DNA of 64,000 nucleotides from Schistosoma haematobium (GCF_000699445.3 NC_067202.1:13979924-14043923), one strand, 5' to 3'; counted from the stretch's first letter, positions 23,461 to 35,329 are shown. Numbers and translations are program-made. Notes: generated by a model not told the origin, from the letters alone.

Positions 23461-23905
23461 TTACATCCACATTGTAGCAAGGTGTACCTGTAATCTTGAG
23501 AGAACTGGTGCACCCTGACGGATTAGATTCCGTGTCACCCAGCTTCACAGTCAGAGACGTTACTACTGAGTTATCCAAGCTGCAATGTCGAGTCACCTAG
23601 ACTGGTGGCCACATTGCAACGTGGTCGATGACATTCGATCTGCACTAAGAAGGACTTGACACGTATGACATTGATCACCACCAAGTGATCAATCAATTGT
23701 GATTACATCTCAGTCATACAGGAGGTCAGTCGCTGCCCGGATAGCTCAGTGGTAACGTCTCTGACTGTGAAGCTGGGTGACACGGGATCAAATCCGTCAG
23801 GAAACATCAGTTCCCTCAAGATTACAGGTACACCTTGCTGACGAGTTACAAGTAGCACGAAACTTCAGTTCAGGGTTTCCTGTTGACTACTTCCAACCAC
23901 CATCT
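23461..23905. repeat. SINE-B inverted pair
   Basis: A minus-strand tRNA-like head (23480-23585) is followed by a plus-strand unit (about 23600-23905) with A-box-like 'tagctcagtggtaacg' and B-box-like 'ggatcaaatcc'. The plus hammerhead block (23838-23871) has CUGACGA and GAAA, but stem II has a mismatch and the triplet region reads AGUU. Confidence 0.7.
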
Positions 23906-23914
23906 GATATATCG

Positions 23915-24310
23915 CCTATCCTCGTATATCTCTATCAACTTAATCCGTATTGGTGAATAATGGAATTAAATAAGTCAAACAAAAGAATGGATTTTGAATA
24001 AGTGTATTTCATGCACTCATTGATCTGGACAATCAGAAGGACGAGGTGAAGAGAAGAGAGCGAAGTGAAATGATGCGCGGTGGAGGCGTGTTAGCCAACT
24101 TCATTAGTCAATATTTATTGCTAGATAAAAATGTTACAGACATGTGATGAGTAGGATAAGAAGTGTACACACACACTCATATAAAAACAGGGTTGATAAG
24201 CAAATAATTAACAAGGTGAAAACGTGACTCAACAAGAACGGATAAATTGGCCTGTCCAGAAGCTATTTGGGCTCGACATACGACCAGCCACTAAAGTTAC
24301 TTATTTACAC
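23915..24310 (-). mobile_element. CsRn1/Boudicca-like LTR fragment
   Basis: Minus-strand match to the LTR at 28023: shared 'cattattcaccaatacgga', 'gtgtacacttcttatcctac', 'catcacatgtctgtaac' and 'ccaatttatccgttcttg' in order. Ends at about 24300, where a short RTE 3' end ('ttacttatttacacctgt') abuts. Confidence 0.55.
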
Positions 24311-24479
24311 CTGTTGTCCCTCACGGAGCATAGGTCAATAAATCCTCCTGCTTTATTCGGGCTTGAGACTGGGAGTAACCCCAGATGGGCTCAATATTCC
24401 GACTCCGCACGCGGGAATAGAACTCATGACCTTCGGTATAACGAGAGGACGCTTGACTTCTAAACTGCACATTGAGTAA

Positions 24480-26860
24480 AGTCAGACGTCAACACCATTG
24501 AATACTGAATTAGTGGTTTACATCCATATTGTGTGACCGTAGTCAACAGTTCATTGGATAGCCACACAAAATGATAAATGAATTACATCATACTCCATGT
24601 AGTGTTAATTGCAAAGAAAATCCATAAAACAATTAGTACTGAGTATTAAATTACAACCAACACTGGTATAATTCTCATTATCATATGTTGGTTTCAATTA
24701 TAAGAAGATATATCGTTGACTATTCTATGCGTTTCTTTCCTTTAAGAAAAGATCGTCGGTCAATTATTACTGAGTTCCAAGTAGTGAGGTCGTGGATATG
24801 CAATAACACTCAGAAGTAGGGTACTAGATGAAACGATTATCAATAAAAGAATAATGTAAGGATCAGTCAATTAAAAACCAACAATGAGACTCATACCTAT
24901 GCGTGTGATTCAAATATCACATATGACAAGAAAAAGAAATATCGTTGCATACTGCTTAAAACGTTTAAAATAGTAGCGTATAGTTATTCTTGTCCATCAC
25001 AGATTAAAGGCGATGGTATTGAATATACTAAATGCTTAGTTCTCTCACTTTAAACTTTATATGACAGGCAAGTCGACAGTATCCCTAAATCTTAACCCTA
25101 AACACTTTATTCTGAAACCGATTTCAAAGTGATGACACAATATTTTATGGATGAACTAACCAGATAGCAACTCTTGGATATTTGAGTGTAATTCGTTCAT
25201 CCATATGGTTATAAAGCATTGTTTATAATATAGGTGGTATCAGTTCGTGAAGAAAACCCAGACCATACACCCTTAAACTTAACCCTAAATACCTAATTCT
25301 AACAAGAAACAGTGCGGGGACTCTTGGAAATCTGTTTGAATCATCTTAAGGATTCGAGAATATGGACAATCTGTATCCAAAAACATGAGATTTTTCGTCA
25401 TTTTTTTCACTTTGCAGATAGATGAACCTGTCGAAGACATTAATAGATCTATCAGTTGTATACAATCTGTTTACTTTTGAAGCATCATTGTTTTCTTTCC
25501 TAAAAACTACCCATTTATAATATGTGTTTTCTGATTGGCTAGTAACTAGTTGGAAATTCGTCACGGTTGTTCCAAGCTCATCCATATACTATGTTCTTAC
25601 CCAAATGTCCAATGCTTCCTTGTTTTTCATGGCTGTCCATGATGAAAACTACAAAATCTAACAATTTCTTTAAAGTATGCTAGCTGAAAACCTCCCCGAT
25701 TCTCACCAGTGACTCGTTTTGCAAGCTAACTCCTACTATTCTAGTGAAAAGCCGTGGCTAGCAGAACTCAATCATGTCTGGTGTAAGATATTTATCCACT
25801 AATGACACTAGATATTAGTTAAGTAGTACCGCGGACCAATTTCAGTTAAACATTCCAAACCGTCGGATCCCAACTCAGTCTATAAGATGCGTATTGCTAT
25901 TGAAGAGTCTGATATTATTATGAAACAGCTATCTAATGCTTCCTAGTTTCAAACGATTATCTCAATAGGGTCGGTTTTTGAATATGAACTATGAAATTAT
26001 CATTTCGCTTTATAAGATTAAATTATAAGAGTGAACACTATACGTAATGTATATTTCAAAGAACTATTAAGTGATTGATCAGTATACTCAGTTCAGTTTT
26101 TCTAAGTCAGTCAGTAACAGCCTGACAATCAATGTTAGCTGTAGGAATGAATGATTTATGTTTAAACCCTTTAAGGAAATAATATATGATTACCGTTTTT
26201 AAGTCATTAGGCCAAATACCGGTAAAAGTCTGTTATACGGACGAATTTCAATAACTTGTTGTGACCTACTTTTATCAAGAGAACGCGATTGGTTTAATGG
26301 AATCAATTATTATTATAACCAATAGTACCAGTGATTGATTTACTGCGCTTGTTTGTTTAACTGTACTAAAGACATCAATTATTTCTTCCTTCCGTTGGTT
26401 GTGACCTTTCACGAACTTACGTTTGCTCAGTAAATTCGCTTGTACTCCTTTGGTACGATCTCGGTATTCTTTCGATACCACGAGATGACCAACAAATATA
26501 TATCGCTACAACCTTCAACCGCCTTCTGTAATGGTGATCATAGTCAACCCTGACTCGACGCCACACTACAAACTATTGAATGTTCTCGGAAAAGAAAAGT
26601 TGATCTGTATCCACTAAAAAACGAAGTGATATGAGTGGATAATTGATCGAATAAAAATCCCCAAAAAGACCAAATGTTAAATTCATTAGGATTACGATTA
26701 AATTCACTTAAATAATGTATCCGATAGTTGTCTGAGTTAGATGAATGTCCAGATTACACGGGAATAACTATCAATAAATAATATATATATAGTTACGCAG
26801 AAAGTCATAATTAGTTAAAGACAAGATTACAGTCTGGCACAAAGTAGTCAAGTGCGGAAA
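24480..26860. other. Gene-free stretch with old repeat remnants
   Basis: 25060-25315 resembles the MITE interior with 'taaccctaaa' strings. 25600-25960 is a heavily decayed SINE-A. Two 68-79 codon minus ORFs (25346-25585, 26275-26481) show no motif and no clear splice sites. Confidence 0.4.
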
Positions 26861-26869
26861 AAAAGAAAT

Positions 26870-27260
26870 TCCCAAGCAGAGTTGGATGGTGTTTAGCAAT
26901 GCAATTCACAATACACATCGTTTAGTTCTATTTGTAATTCACTTGATAGATGTACCAACTACATCACACATTTGATAATCATTTCGAAACTAGAACTCAA
27001 TACCATTCACGTCAAACTCAATCCCGTTATCCAATTAACTACTCAGTTCAGATACACACCGACTTGTGTAACAGGGTGGATTTTAATCAATATTCATTGT
27101 TTGTTTGAGTTTTCTCAATATTTATCTGAGCTCATTAGCTGGGTGGATAACGTGATGGCGTTTGAAGCAAACCTTAATGTTTCCGAGTATTAGAGTGAAC
27201 ATCAGGTGACGAATCACGCGTCAAACTGAATCCCACTACTAGCCACTATTCATCTTTGCT
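26870..27260. repeat. SMalpha-like inverted pair, degenerate
   Basis: A minus-strand portion (about 26880-27045) and a plus-strand portion (about 27120-27260, 'gggtggataacgtgatggcg') of the SMalpha type lie around a short centre. The hammerhead blocks are too decayed to fold. Confidence 0.55.
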
Positions 27261-27419
27261 TATAAAGCTTGTGAATTGAAGCAATATCGAGACAGTCCGC
27301 ATAAATGCAGTTCTAAACGACAACGGGAAGATACAAGTAAACAACATCAAGTGAATTTATTGTTATTGTTAATGTTATTCTAACAATAGAAATGAAAAAT
27401 GTATAATCATTGGCCAGAA

Positions 27420-27660
27420 CAGATAATTAGAGACAGAGTGAAGGAAGCGAGTAGGAGAGAGCGAAGTGAAACAGATTTGAGAAGGTATGTTAGCCAACTC
27501 GATTTAACCAAGCGCCAGATAAACAGTCACGGTGGATAAGTAAATAAGTGACAAGGTCAAAATGTAGCTTGAGAAGAATGGGTAGATCAGTTTGTCCAGA
27601 AGCTAGGATAATCTATATGGGTATGACATAGGGCCAGCCACCGCAAATTTTTCATGATAG
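27420..27660 (-). mobile_element. CsRn1/Boudicca-like LTR fragment
   Basis: Minus-strand partial match to the LTR at 28023, around 'gttagccaactc', 'aagtgacaaggtcaaaatg' and 'gtttgtccagaagctagg'. Confidence 0.5.
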
Positions 27661-28022
27661 TTTTACATGAATGTGTAAATATTTCATAATTGATAATAAG
27701 ATAAATTACCACTAGTTTGGACGAATTGTGGAAATTGTTGAGCCTCATAATTTACGTGAAGAACTGATCTTAATTAAATAACTACTGGATAGCTGTTTTA
27801 TTCTAATATGGAATCCCCTAGTGGGATTATGCATCCACAACTCTACCCCATCGAGATCTCTTGGCCAATACTTAACTTTCCAATTATTGAGCTGGTATCC
27901 AATGTTTTGGATAATCTGGATTTAATCAATTCACTTTATTGTGTAAACAGTATCCAATACCACTAATGGGTAACTGTCTAACACTTGGCATGGTTGAACT
28001 GACAAACATGACATTGATCACC

Positions 28023-28575
28023 TGTAGTGTCGGTTATTATGTTTAGCCCATATACCTTATTCTAGCTTCTGGACAGGCCAATTTATCCTTTCTTGTTGAG
28101 TCGCGTTTTGATCCTGTTAATTATTTGCTTATCAACCCTGTTTTTATATGAGTGTGTGTGTACACTTCTTATCCTACTCATCACATGTCTGTAACTGTTT
28201 TTATCTGACTATGAGTATTGATTAACGCTGAATTAAATGGAGTTGGCTCACATACCTTCTCCACTGCGAGTCATTTCGATTCGCTCTCTTCTCTTCACTT
28301 CATTCCCTGATTGCCTGTTAAAATCAACGAGTGCATGAAATATACATATTCAAACATCCATTCTCGCATTCGGCTTATTTAATTACGTTATTCACCAACG
28401 CGAGTTAAGTCGATGATCATATACGAGGATTGACGACATGTGTACTTCAATAATAATCATTCATACGATATCACTAGAGTCAGATCTCGGGCCACTAAAG
28501 TGATGACCCCGTCGACACCAACGTCGGATCTAAATGACGACAAAATAAAGAGCCTCACTAAATACCACCCAGTGA
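28023..28575 (+). mobile_element. CsRn1/Boudicca-like 5' LTR with primer-binding-site leader
   Basis: Begins TGTAGTGTCGG and runs through 'agcccatataccttattc' and a long LTR-like body to 'ccactaaag', then tgatgaccccgtcg at 28501-28514. This resembles a tRNA-Trp primer-binding site, the primer known for CsRn1-type Gypsy elements, with one change. About 60 bases of leader follow before a SINE-B unit begins. No gag or pol remains. Confidence 0.55.
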
Positions 28576-28940
28576 TCAATTGTGATTACATCTCAATCTT
28601 ACAGCAGGTCGGTCGCTGCCCGGATAGCTCAGTGGCAACGTCTCTGACTGTGAAGCTGGGTGACACGTGATAGAATCCGTCAGGAAGCATCAGTTCCCTC
28701 AAGACTACAGGTACACCATGCTGACAAGTGCCAAGTAGCACGAAACTTCAGTTCAGGGTTTCTTGTGGACTACCTCCAACCACTATCTTATCTCAATATA
28801 GTGCACGCAGTGTCGAGTCGCCTAGACTTGTGGCCACATTGCAACATGGTCGATAGCATTTGATCTGCACTAATAATAAAGACTTGACACGCATGACATT
28901 GATCGCCACCCAGTGACCAATCAATTGTAATCATAACATA
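28566..28940 (+). repeat. SINE-B unit, plus strand
   Basis: Nearly complete: A-box-like 'tagctcagtggcaacg', a B-box-like block, 'gactacaggtacaccatg', the hammerhead block, the 'gtttcttgtggactacctcc' segment, and the terminal near-palindromic 'tgatcgccacccagtgacca'. Confidence 0.7.
28715..28760 (+). ncRNA. Hammerhead-like motif in SINE-B, plus strand
   Basis: Stem I strand ACCAUG (28715-28720), core CUGACAA (one change from CUGACGA at the essential G), perfect stem II GUGC/GCAC around CAAGUA (28728-28741), GAAAC at 28742-28746. Stem III and the triplet (ACUUCAGUU) are altered. Catalytically dead, but it preserves stem parts that the 18.0-kb copy has lost. Confidence 0.55.
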
Positions 28941-29631
28941 ATACATACCGGTTGTCCAGGCATAATCTGGTTAACATAAATTACCAGATATCAAAGAAGA
29001 CATAGTGTTGATATTACTGTTCATGTTTGATTGTACTCTGGTTTCAATTTTTAACATCAATATCTCTAATATTTGTAACTCTTATTGAAGCTAATGTTAT
29101 AACTATCAACTGTTATATCTGCCGAAATGTTTAACTGACTTATGCTTTGTACAAAAAAACCCCTAAATCTCTGCAATGTGTAATGAAAATACAAAGACAA
29201 ATGAAATGGATCTTTTTTTCTTTTTAGATCCCGGAAGAGAAAGTCATCTTAATTCTGATTGGTTCACTCAAGGTCGTCAGGTTATTATTACACTATTATC
29301 CGATTTTCTTATATCATTTTAATTAAACAAATCAATGGAAATACTCAAATTATTTGATTTAATGATAAGAAAATATTTGCTCCAAATATCATTCACCCTT
29401 CATTGTTAATAAGATAAAACTGATCAATATAGGTGAGCCAACAACGAACATGCACACCACTTCAAGGTCATAGTGTAGAGATGTATCAACTCATAATCTT
29501 GTGTATGAGATGTGGATGTTTAGTTCTTAAATGATGAAAATAGCATTAAATAATTATATTTAAAGTTATGAGTAGAATATAGGTTTTAGGATTTAAAGTT
29601 GAGGTTAGGAATAGGGTACATCCTGATTTAA

Positions 29632-30138
29632 CAGTACTTCTAGGTTCTCTATAGTGGTCTAGCTTCAATTGACTCATGATTTCAACTATTGAAATTACCA
29701 TAATATCCACAAAAAACCCCCTCTGATAATAATCAACATATGCTCACTAGTGACGGTCTCTAAGAGGTATTTCCTGGAGTTCTAGTGAGAAGCAGTGACC
29801 AATAGAGTTGAACCGGGTCTGTTATGAGATAGTAACTCATTGATGACAATGATGGATGTGTCGCTACATTTCGTGGATTAGTTGAAGTTAGACATTAACA
29901 CTGGTGGATGCCGATTGACTCAGTGGTGTAGTGATTAAGCGTTCGCACGTGAGACTGATAGGTCTTGGATTCGAAACTCGAGAGGTGGGATCATCGATAC
30001 GCACTGCCACGTAGTAATCCTATAATAGAACCAAACGGCTGTTCAGTACTTTCAGGTTTTCCATAGTAGTCTAGCTTCAATTGACTCATGATTTCAATTA
30101 TTGAAATTACTATAATATCTACAAAATGCCTTCTGATA
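29632..30138 (+). repeat. SINE-A tandem copy starting at the hammerhead cleavage position
   Basis: Starts with cagtacttctagg (29632), the sequence that follows the cleavage triplet in the unit. It then runs through the 3' end, a full second unit and on to 'ttctgata'. The cleavage-equivalent position recurs at 30044, a period of 412 bp. The internal hammerhead is dead (CTGCCACGTAGTA, CCAAAC). Confidence 0.7.
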
Positions 30139-30689
30139 AAATTGGACGCCAATCCTAAACGTTAATTCTAATTCTAATTACAACCCTGAATTCTAAACTT
30201 AATATTCGAAATCTAATCCCGAATCCTAAGCCACCATTTTAGTTCTGAATCCCAAATCCTAGCTTATATTTCATAAATTGTTCATTTAACTGTAGTATCT
30301 GCTGATCCGCCGAATGGGATGAGTTACCTGTCAAGATCATTTAAAGAATCGCTCGCATGTACAGTTTAATTTTACCGAAGATTTTTATTTTATTCTTTCA
30401 TGTTGAGCAGCACTCCCAACGCTCTATATTTAACATATAAATTATTCAACCACCTTCTGATTGTGATTATCACAATTAAATGTCAGTAAATATGACTTTA
30501 GATATCTGGTCATATGTCTGTATGCTTAATGATAACACTTTTTTATAATTAGTTTCACTACTTCTGATAGTTTTGGACAAGATTCCACTATGAACAGGTA
30601 TCAAATTACATTGTAAATATAAGCTACTACACACTAGTGAGTATGCTGCTTGAACTCTTGTTATAAACATTAGTAGTCTTAAGAATTTA

Positions 30690-30830
30690 CATAGTTGAAA
30701 TCACGAGTAATCAAGGTTGAACCATCATTGAAAACTTGAAAGCATTGGACGGCTGTTTTGTCTAAGGATGGGACTTCTCAGCAGTGGACATCGACAATCC
30801 TACACGTAGAACTCGAACGCAGTGTGGTGT
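30690..30830 (-). repeat. SINE-A 3' half, minus strand
   Basis: Minus-strand 3' segment and a decayed hammerhead block (CTGAGAAGTCC...GACAAAACAGCC), ending in a B-box remnant. Confidence 0.6.
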
Positions 30831-31084
30831 ATAGTACTTATATCGACATAAGTAGTATATTAACGATATTTAAGATTAGAATGTCTGGCAACAGAAGGTC
30901 AAGAAGGAAAGAACGGGAACAGAAAGCAGTTGTTATGAAAATGAAGAAAAAAAAATCAAATTTGAGATGATTGACTGATATTTATAAAAGGAACAGTCAA
31001 GTTTGAGATAATTGATTGACATTTTGTAAACGAAGAATTAACTGTATGGTTCTCAGATTTTACTAAGATGTTCTGTAATTTTGT

Positions 31085-31290
31085 TTTCAAATACCTTAAC
31101 GTTGTTGGATGACGGCTCAGTAGTCTGGTGGTTAAGCGCTCGCGTGCGAGACTGATAGGTCCTGGATTCGAATCTCGCGAAGCGGGATCGTGGATGCGCA
31201 CTGCTGGGGAGTAAAACGGAACAGCCATCCAGTGCTTCCGGATTTTCCATAGTGGTCTAGCTTCAAATGGCTCATGATCTCAACTACTAA
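31085..31290 (+). repeat. SINE-A unit, plus strand
   Basis: Good tRNA-like head ('gactgataggtcctggattc') and 'ggatgcgcactgctggggag'. The hammerhead is deleted within stem II (GGAGTAAAACGGAACAGCC). Confidence 0.7.
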
Positions 31291-31479
31291 AATAAAGATT
31301 TTGTAAGAGATAATGAATAATAATATGCCTTAACAAATTAACAAATTCTTCAGTATCGGTTTAGTTGTCGAGAGGTTAAGTGTTTGTTCACGAGACTGAA
31401 GGTCTTGGTGTAGTGAACGAGAACACCTGAGTGAGGACAATTGAATGTATCAGAAGGGTTTTTTATGTGAATATTATGG

Positions 31480-31745
31480 TAATTTTAATAGTTGAAATCA
31501 TAAATCAATTGAAGCTAGATCACCATGGAAAATCTGGAAGTACTGAACAGCCGTTTGGTTCTATTATGGGACTTTTATGTGAGAGTGCTTATCCACGATC
31601 CCACCTCTCGAGTTTCGAATCCAAGACCTATCAGTCTCACGTGCGAACGCCTAATCACTACACCACTGAGTCAGTCAGCATCCACGAAATGAAGCGACAC
31701 ATCCATCATCATCATCAATGACTTACTATCTCACAACAGATCTTT
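31480..31745 (-). repeat. SINE-A unit, minus strand
   Basis: Complete order on the minus strand. Its hammerhead block shares the GAACCAAACGGCTG form with the tandem copy at 30030, a common derived lesion. Confidence 0.7.
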
Positions 31746-31749
31746 AGTG

Positions 31750-32389
31750 TTACATTCATTGAAGTATTATCAAAATATAATTCATCAATCGATAAAATAT
31801 TGTTTTCATCACATAGATATAATGAAATGATGCATACAAAAAAAAGTCATTTCCATTTCACTAGAATTGAATAATAAACTATTTTCTTTAAATAGTTTAC
31901 CATGAAATTAGAGAGAAAAACAACTTGGTCAATTGGTTCACAAAATTGATCGATTCATGTTTTTCTCTCTTTTTTCTTTTTTGTCGTTTCCTTATTTTTT
32001 TGTTGTTTTAAAGAAGAAATTTATGCATAAACAATAGACACATTGTGTGTTGAACTACCTGATGATGAGCAGTTGAAAAATAAAAAAAAGAAGAAGTTTT
32101 CCTGTCACATAATTTATACAGATGAAACATAATAAGTTTAGAGTATTTATAATGTGTGCGTGTGTGTATGTGCATGTGCGTGTGTGTATGTGTATATATG
32201 AGTGCGGAGGGGGGGGGGAGGACAAACTTAATACTTTCATGATGAGTTATCCTTTTTTAACCAAACAAAAAACAATCTTTTTTCTTGTAAATCGATTGTT
32301 TATGATAAACAATATAAATTGAGAGAAAAAATATAAGAGAAAATATTTCACATATTTAATGAGTTTATCATAGATTTCTATGGGTTGGG
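31750..32389. other. AT-rich stretch with GT microsatellite
   Basis: Imperfect (GT)n at about 32150-32200 and a G run at 32207-32220. Nothing else is recognised. Confidence 0.5.
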
Positions 32390-33949
32390 GTTATGTTCCG
32401 ATAAGTAGAATGAATGACAAGTGTTAGAAACTATTTCTAGTCTAATACTATACGCATATTTTTTTATTGTATAATTGTTATGTAAATAAACTATTCATAT
32501 TCGTCTTCTTCTCATTATGAGCATTATTTTGACCTATGAACTATTATTATACGATTTACCATTCTTGACCTCAGAAGATAGTCAATATCATACAGAGTTA
32601 ATATGATGGATTACACTGCAAAATCGTGCATGGAGGACAGTTGACAAAGTCGTTCAAAGTGAAGACCGGTGTTAGGCAAGGTTGTTTACTTTCATCCTTT
32701 CTCTTTCTCCTGGTGATCGACTGGATCATGAAGACGTCACCATCTGAGAGGAAGCATGGGATACAATGGACATCTAGGATGCAGTTGGACGATCTGGACT
32801 TCGCAGATGATCTGGCCCTTCTATCCCAAACACAACAACAAATGCAGGAGAAGACGAACAGTGTGGCAGCAGCCTCAGCAGCAGTACGTCTCAATATACA
32901 CAAAGGGCAAAGCAAGATTCTCCGATACAACACAGCATGCACTAATCCAATCACAATTGATGGAGAAGATTTGGAAGATGTAAGAACCTTTACATATTTG
33001 GGCAGCATCATTGATGAACATGGTGGATCTGATGGAGATGTTAAAGCGCGGATCGGTAAAGTAAGAGCCGCATATTTACAACTGAGGAACATCTGGAACT
33101 CAAAACAACTGTCAACCAACACCAAGGTCAGGATTTTCAATACAAATTTCAGGACAGTTCTACTGTATGGGGCGGAGACCTGGAGAACTACGAAAGCCAC
33201 CATCCAGAAGATACAGTTGTTTATTAACAGTTGTCTACGCAAAATACTTCGGATCCGTTGACCGGACACTATTAGTAACAACCTACTGTGGGGAAGAACA
33301 AAGCAGATCCCAGCAGAGGAAGAATTCAGGAAGAAGCGCTGGAAGTGGATAGGAAACACATTGGGGAAAGCACCCAACTGAATCACAAGACAAGCCCTCA
33401 CATGGAATCCTCAAGGTCAAAGCAGGAGAAGAGGAAGACCAAAGAACACATTACGTCGGGAAATGGAAATAGACATGAGAAGAATGAACAAAAATTGGAT
33501 GGAATTAGAAAAGAAGGCCCAGGACAGAGTGGGTTGGAGAATGCTGGTCTGCGGCCTATGCTCCATTAGGAGTAACAGGCGTAAGTAAGTAGGTAAGTAC
33601 CATTCTTGAGTTATACCCTGTCTAACAATTACTACCTCCCTCCCTCACAGCCACATTTGGCTAATTCTTGTACAAATGTTGTTTCGTATTTTATTGGTAC
33701 GTTGTGGTCTGTCTGATTGATATATAAGCCTAGTATGTTTGAAATAAATTATTCATATCGCAAAGGCTAGGATTGGTGTTTTGGACATAACTGGCTGGGC
33801 TAGGCGGTAAGCAGGACCAATAAGTACTCTAGACTACTCGCACGGGTTTTACGTGTCATTGGTCTGATCGATAATTCACTGTTCTCTAATTGGCGGTATC
33901 GTTACGTTGTACATTAACAGGGCACACAGGTCTCAAGTTATAACAGTTA
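32390..33949 (+). mobile_element. Solo Ty3/Gypsy LTR split by an RTE insertion
   Basis: LTR parts 32394-32568 and 33598-33945 together give about 511 bp and align in order with the 518-bp LTR of 56570-61958 (for example 'gacctatgaactattatta', 'gtacgttgtggtctg', 'ggaccaataag'). Ends are TGTT and AACA, and GTTA lies at 32390-32393 and 33946-33949 as a 4-bp target duplication. No internal region remains, so it is a solo LTR, and the RTE element entered later. Confidence 0.8.
32557..33609 (+). mobile_element. 5'-truncated RTE non-LTR retrotransposon with 12-bp target duplication
   Basis: Insert 32569-33597 flanked by taccattcttga on both sides (32557-32568 and 33598-33609, identical). The frame from 32626 encodes the second half of a reverse transcriptase: GVRQGCLLS (motif B), FADDLALLS (motif C with catalytic ADD), YLGSIID (motif E region) and LLYGAETWR. 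It is stopped by TGA at 33259-33261 and has further lesions. The 3' end is gtaagtaagtagg, the typical tandem tail. The related schistosome families are SR2/Perere-3-type RTE elements (inference). Confidence 0.85.
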
Positions 33950-34215
33950 ACATGCTTGTATGTCCAGAAAACAACAACAATAATAACTAACTGGAATATA
34001 AATTATATAGTCTATATACTTTATTTAATTATTATTATGAGGGTTTGTGGGGCCCTTTATTTTGTCGTCATTTAAATTGGACGATGTTGTCAACGGGCTT
34101 ACCACGTTGGTGGCTCAGGATCTGACTCCAATTAGATCATATAAAATGTTCGTTATTGAATGATCGCTGTCAAAATGTATATGTCACCTATCGACTTAAA
34201 TCGTATTAGTCAATT

Positions 34216-34315
34216 ACTTACTTAATTTACTTACGTCTGTTAATCCTCGTGGAGGAGCATAGGCCGCCTACCAGCACTCCCCATCCAACTCTGTCCTGGG
34301 CAATCCTTTCTTCTT
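34216..34315 (-). mobile_element. RTE 3'-end fragment
   Basis: Minus-strand 3' tail ('acttacttaatttacttacg') plus about 75 bp of the conserved end ('gttaatcctcgtggaggagc', 'gtcctgggcaatcc'). It abuts an LTR fragment. Confidence 0.7.
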
Positions 34316-34319
34316 ATTA

Positions 34320-34693
34320 TTAGTCAATAATGGAATTAAATAAGTCAAATAACGAGAATTGACTTTTGGATGCATATATTTTGTATATGAAGCGAATGAG
34401 AATAGAGCGAAGCAAGAGGACGCGCAGTGGAGATGGCGAGTAAGCCAACTCCATTTAACCAAGCGTTAATCAATATTCCTAGTCAGATAAAAATAAGTTA
34501 CAGACATGTGATGAATAGTATAAGAAGTGTACACACACATATGAGCTCATATAGAAACAATCAAGATTAATAAGCAAATAATTAACAAAGCCAAAATATG
34601 ACTCAAGTAGAATGAATAGATTAGTCCGTTCGAAAGCTAGAATAAGGTATATGGGCTTAATATAATAAGCGATACTACAAGTGGCTTGATTCA
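34320..34693 (-). mobile_element. CsRn1/Boudicca-like LTR, minus strand
   Basis: Minus-strand order matches 28023 onward and begins TGTAGTATCGCTTATTA at its start (34693). Near-complete length (about 370 bp); no internal sequence is attached. Confidence 0.55.
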
Positions 34694-34850
34694 ATATTAT
34701 GTTCTTGGTACAATGTAGAATTCTCGGCACAAATTAATGCAACACGTTTCTGTTTGTTTACTTCTTGGTGGATCTCCAGGTAGACGTTAGCAGTTCAGGT
34801 GTCTACATCGGAATAATATATATTCTTTTTGATGTAGATTGTTGGCAATC

Positions 34851-35150
34851 ACAATGTGGTGAGACTATAATTTATCGATGAACCAATCCGGTATAAGATA
34901 ACAGGTCTTGGATTTTGGCGCGAAATTCACTCATTCATTCGCATAAAGTTTTGGCATTATAACTGGTGTCGATTCGTGATGAAAACCCTAAATCTAATTT
35001 CTAACCTTAATCATCAACTGTAAATCATAGTTTTAATTCCCCACACTGGTTTATAACCGTCATTCGGTCCTGGTTATTAGGTAGACACTCTCAAGGTCAG
35101 TTTAGCGTCGCTCAAAGGTCGTCGATAAATTATAGTCTCATCCATAATGT
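34851..35150. mobile_element. MITE with TIRs and 7-bp target duplication
   Basis: 286-bp unit 34858-35143, with TIR ggtgagactataatttat and complementary ataaattatagtctcatcc. Flanks acaatgt and ataatgt differ at one base. It includes an exact ttttggcgcgaaa at 34913-34925. Confidence 0.75.
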
Positions 35151-35329
35151 TTCTGATTGGGCTTTATTGTAACTTTTACAGAGAAATGTAGTAAACTTTT
35201 GACAAACGCATCTGAATAGGTTATGAGACTAATTGGCACAATGATGTGTTGAAACAAACAAGAAATCAGATAACTTGTTGGAAGGTCTAAATGACAGGAA
35301 ACTGGTAGTCCAGATATTCAAGCAGGCCG

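Noticed and set aside
23735..23810. Possible tRNA gene (tagctcagtggtaacg ... ggatcaaatcc)
   Set aside because: The A and B boxes resemble a tRNA, but no acceptor stem closes, and the same block recurs in SINE-B units.
24224..24463. 79-codon plus ORF including 'GNRTHDLRY'
   Set aside because: Translation of a tRNA-like/B-box repeat region and LTR debris; such 'peptides' are known repeat artefacts.
32598..33401. 267-codon and 274-codon minus-strand ORFs opposite the RTE copies (also 49141-49965)
   Set aside because: Antisense shadows of the reverse transcriptase frame; the plus strand carries the recognisable RT motifs.
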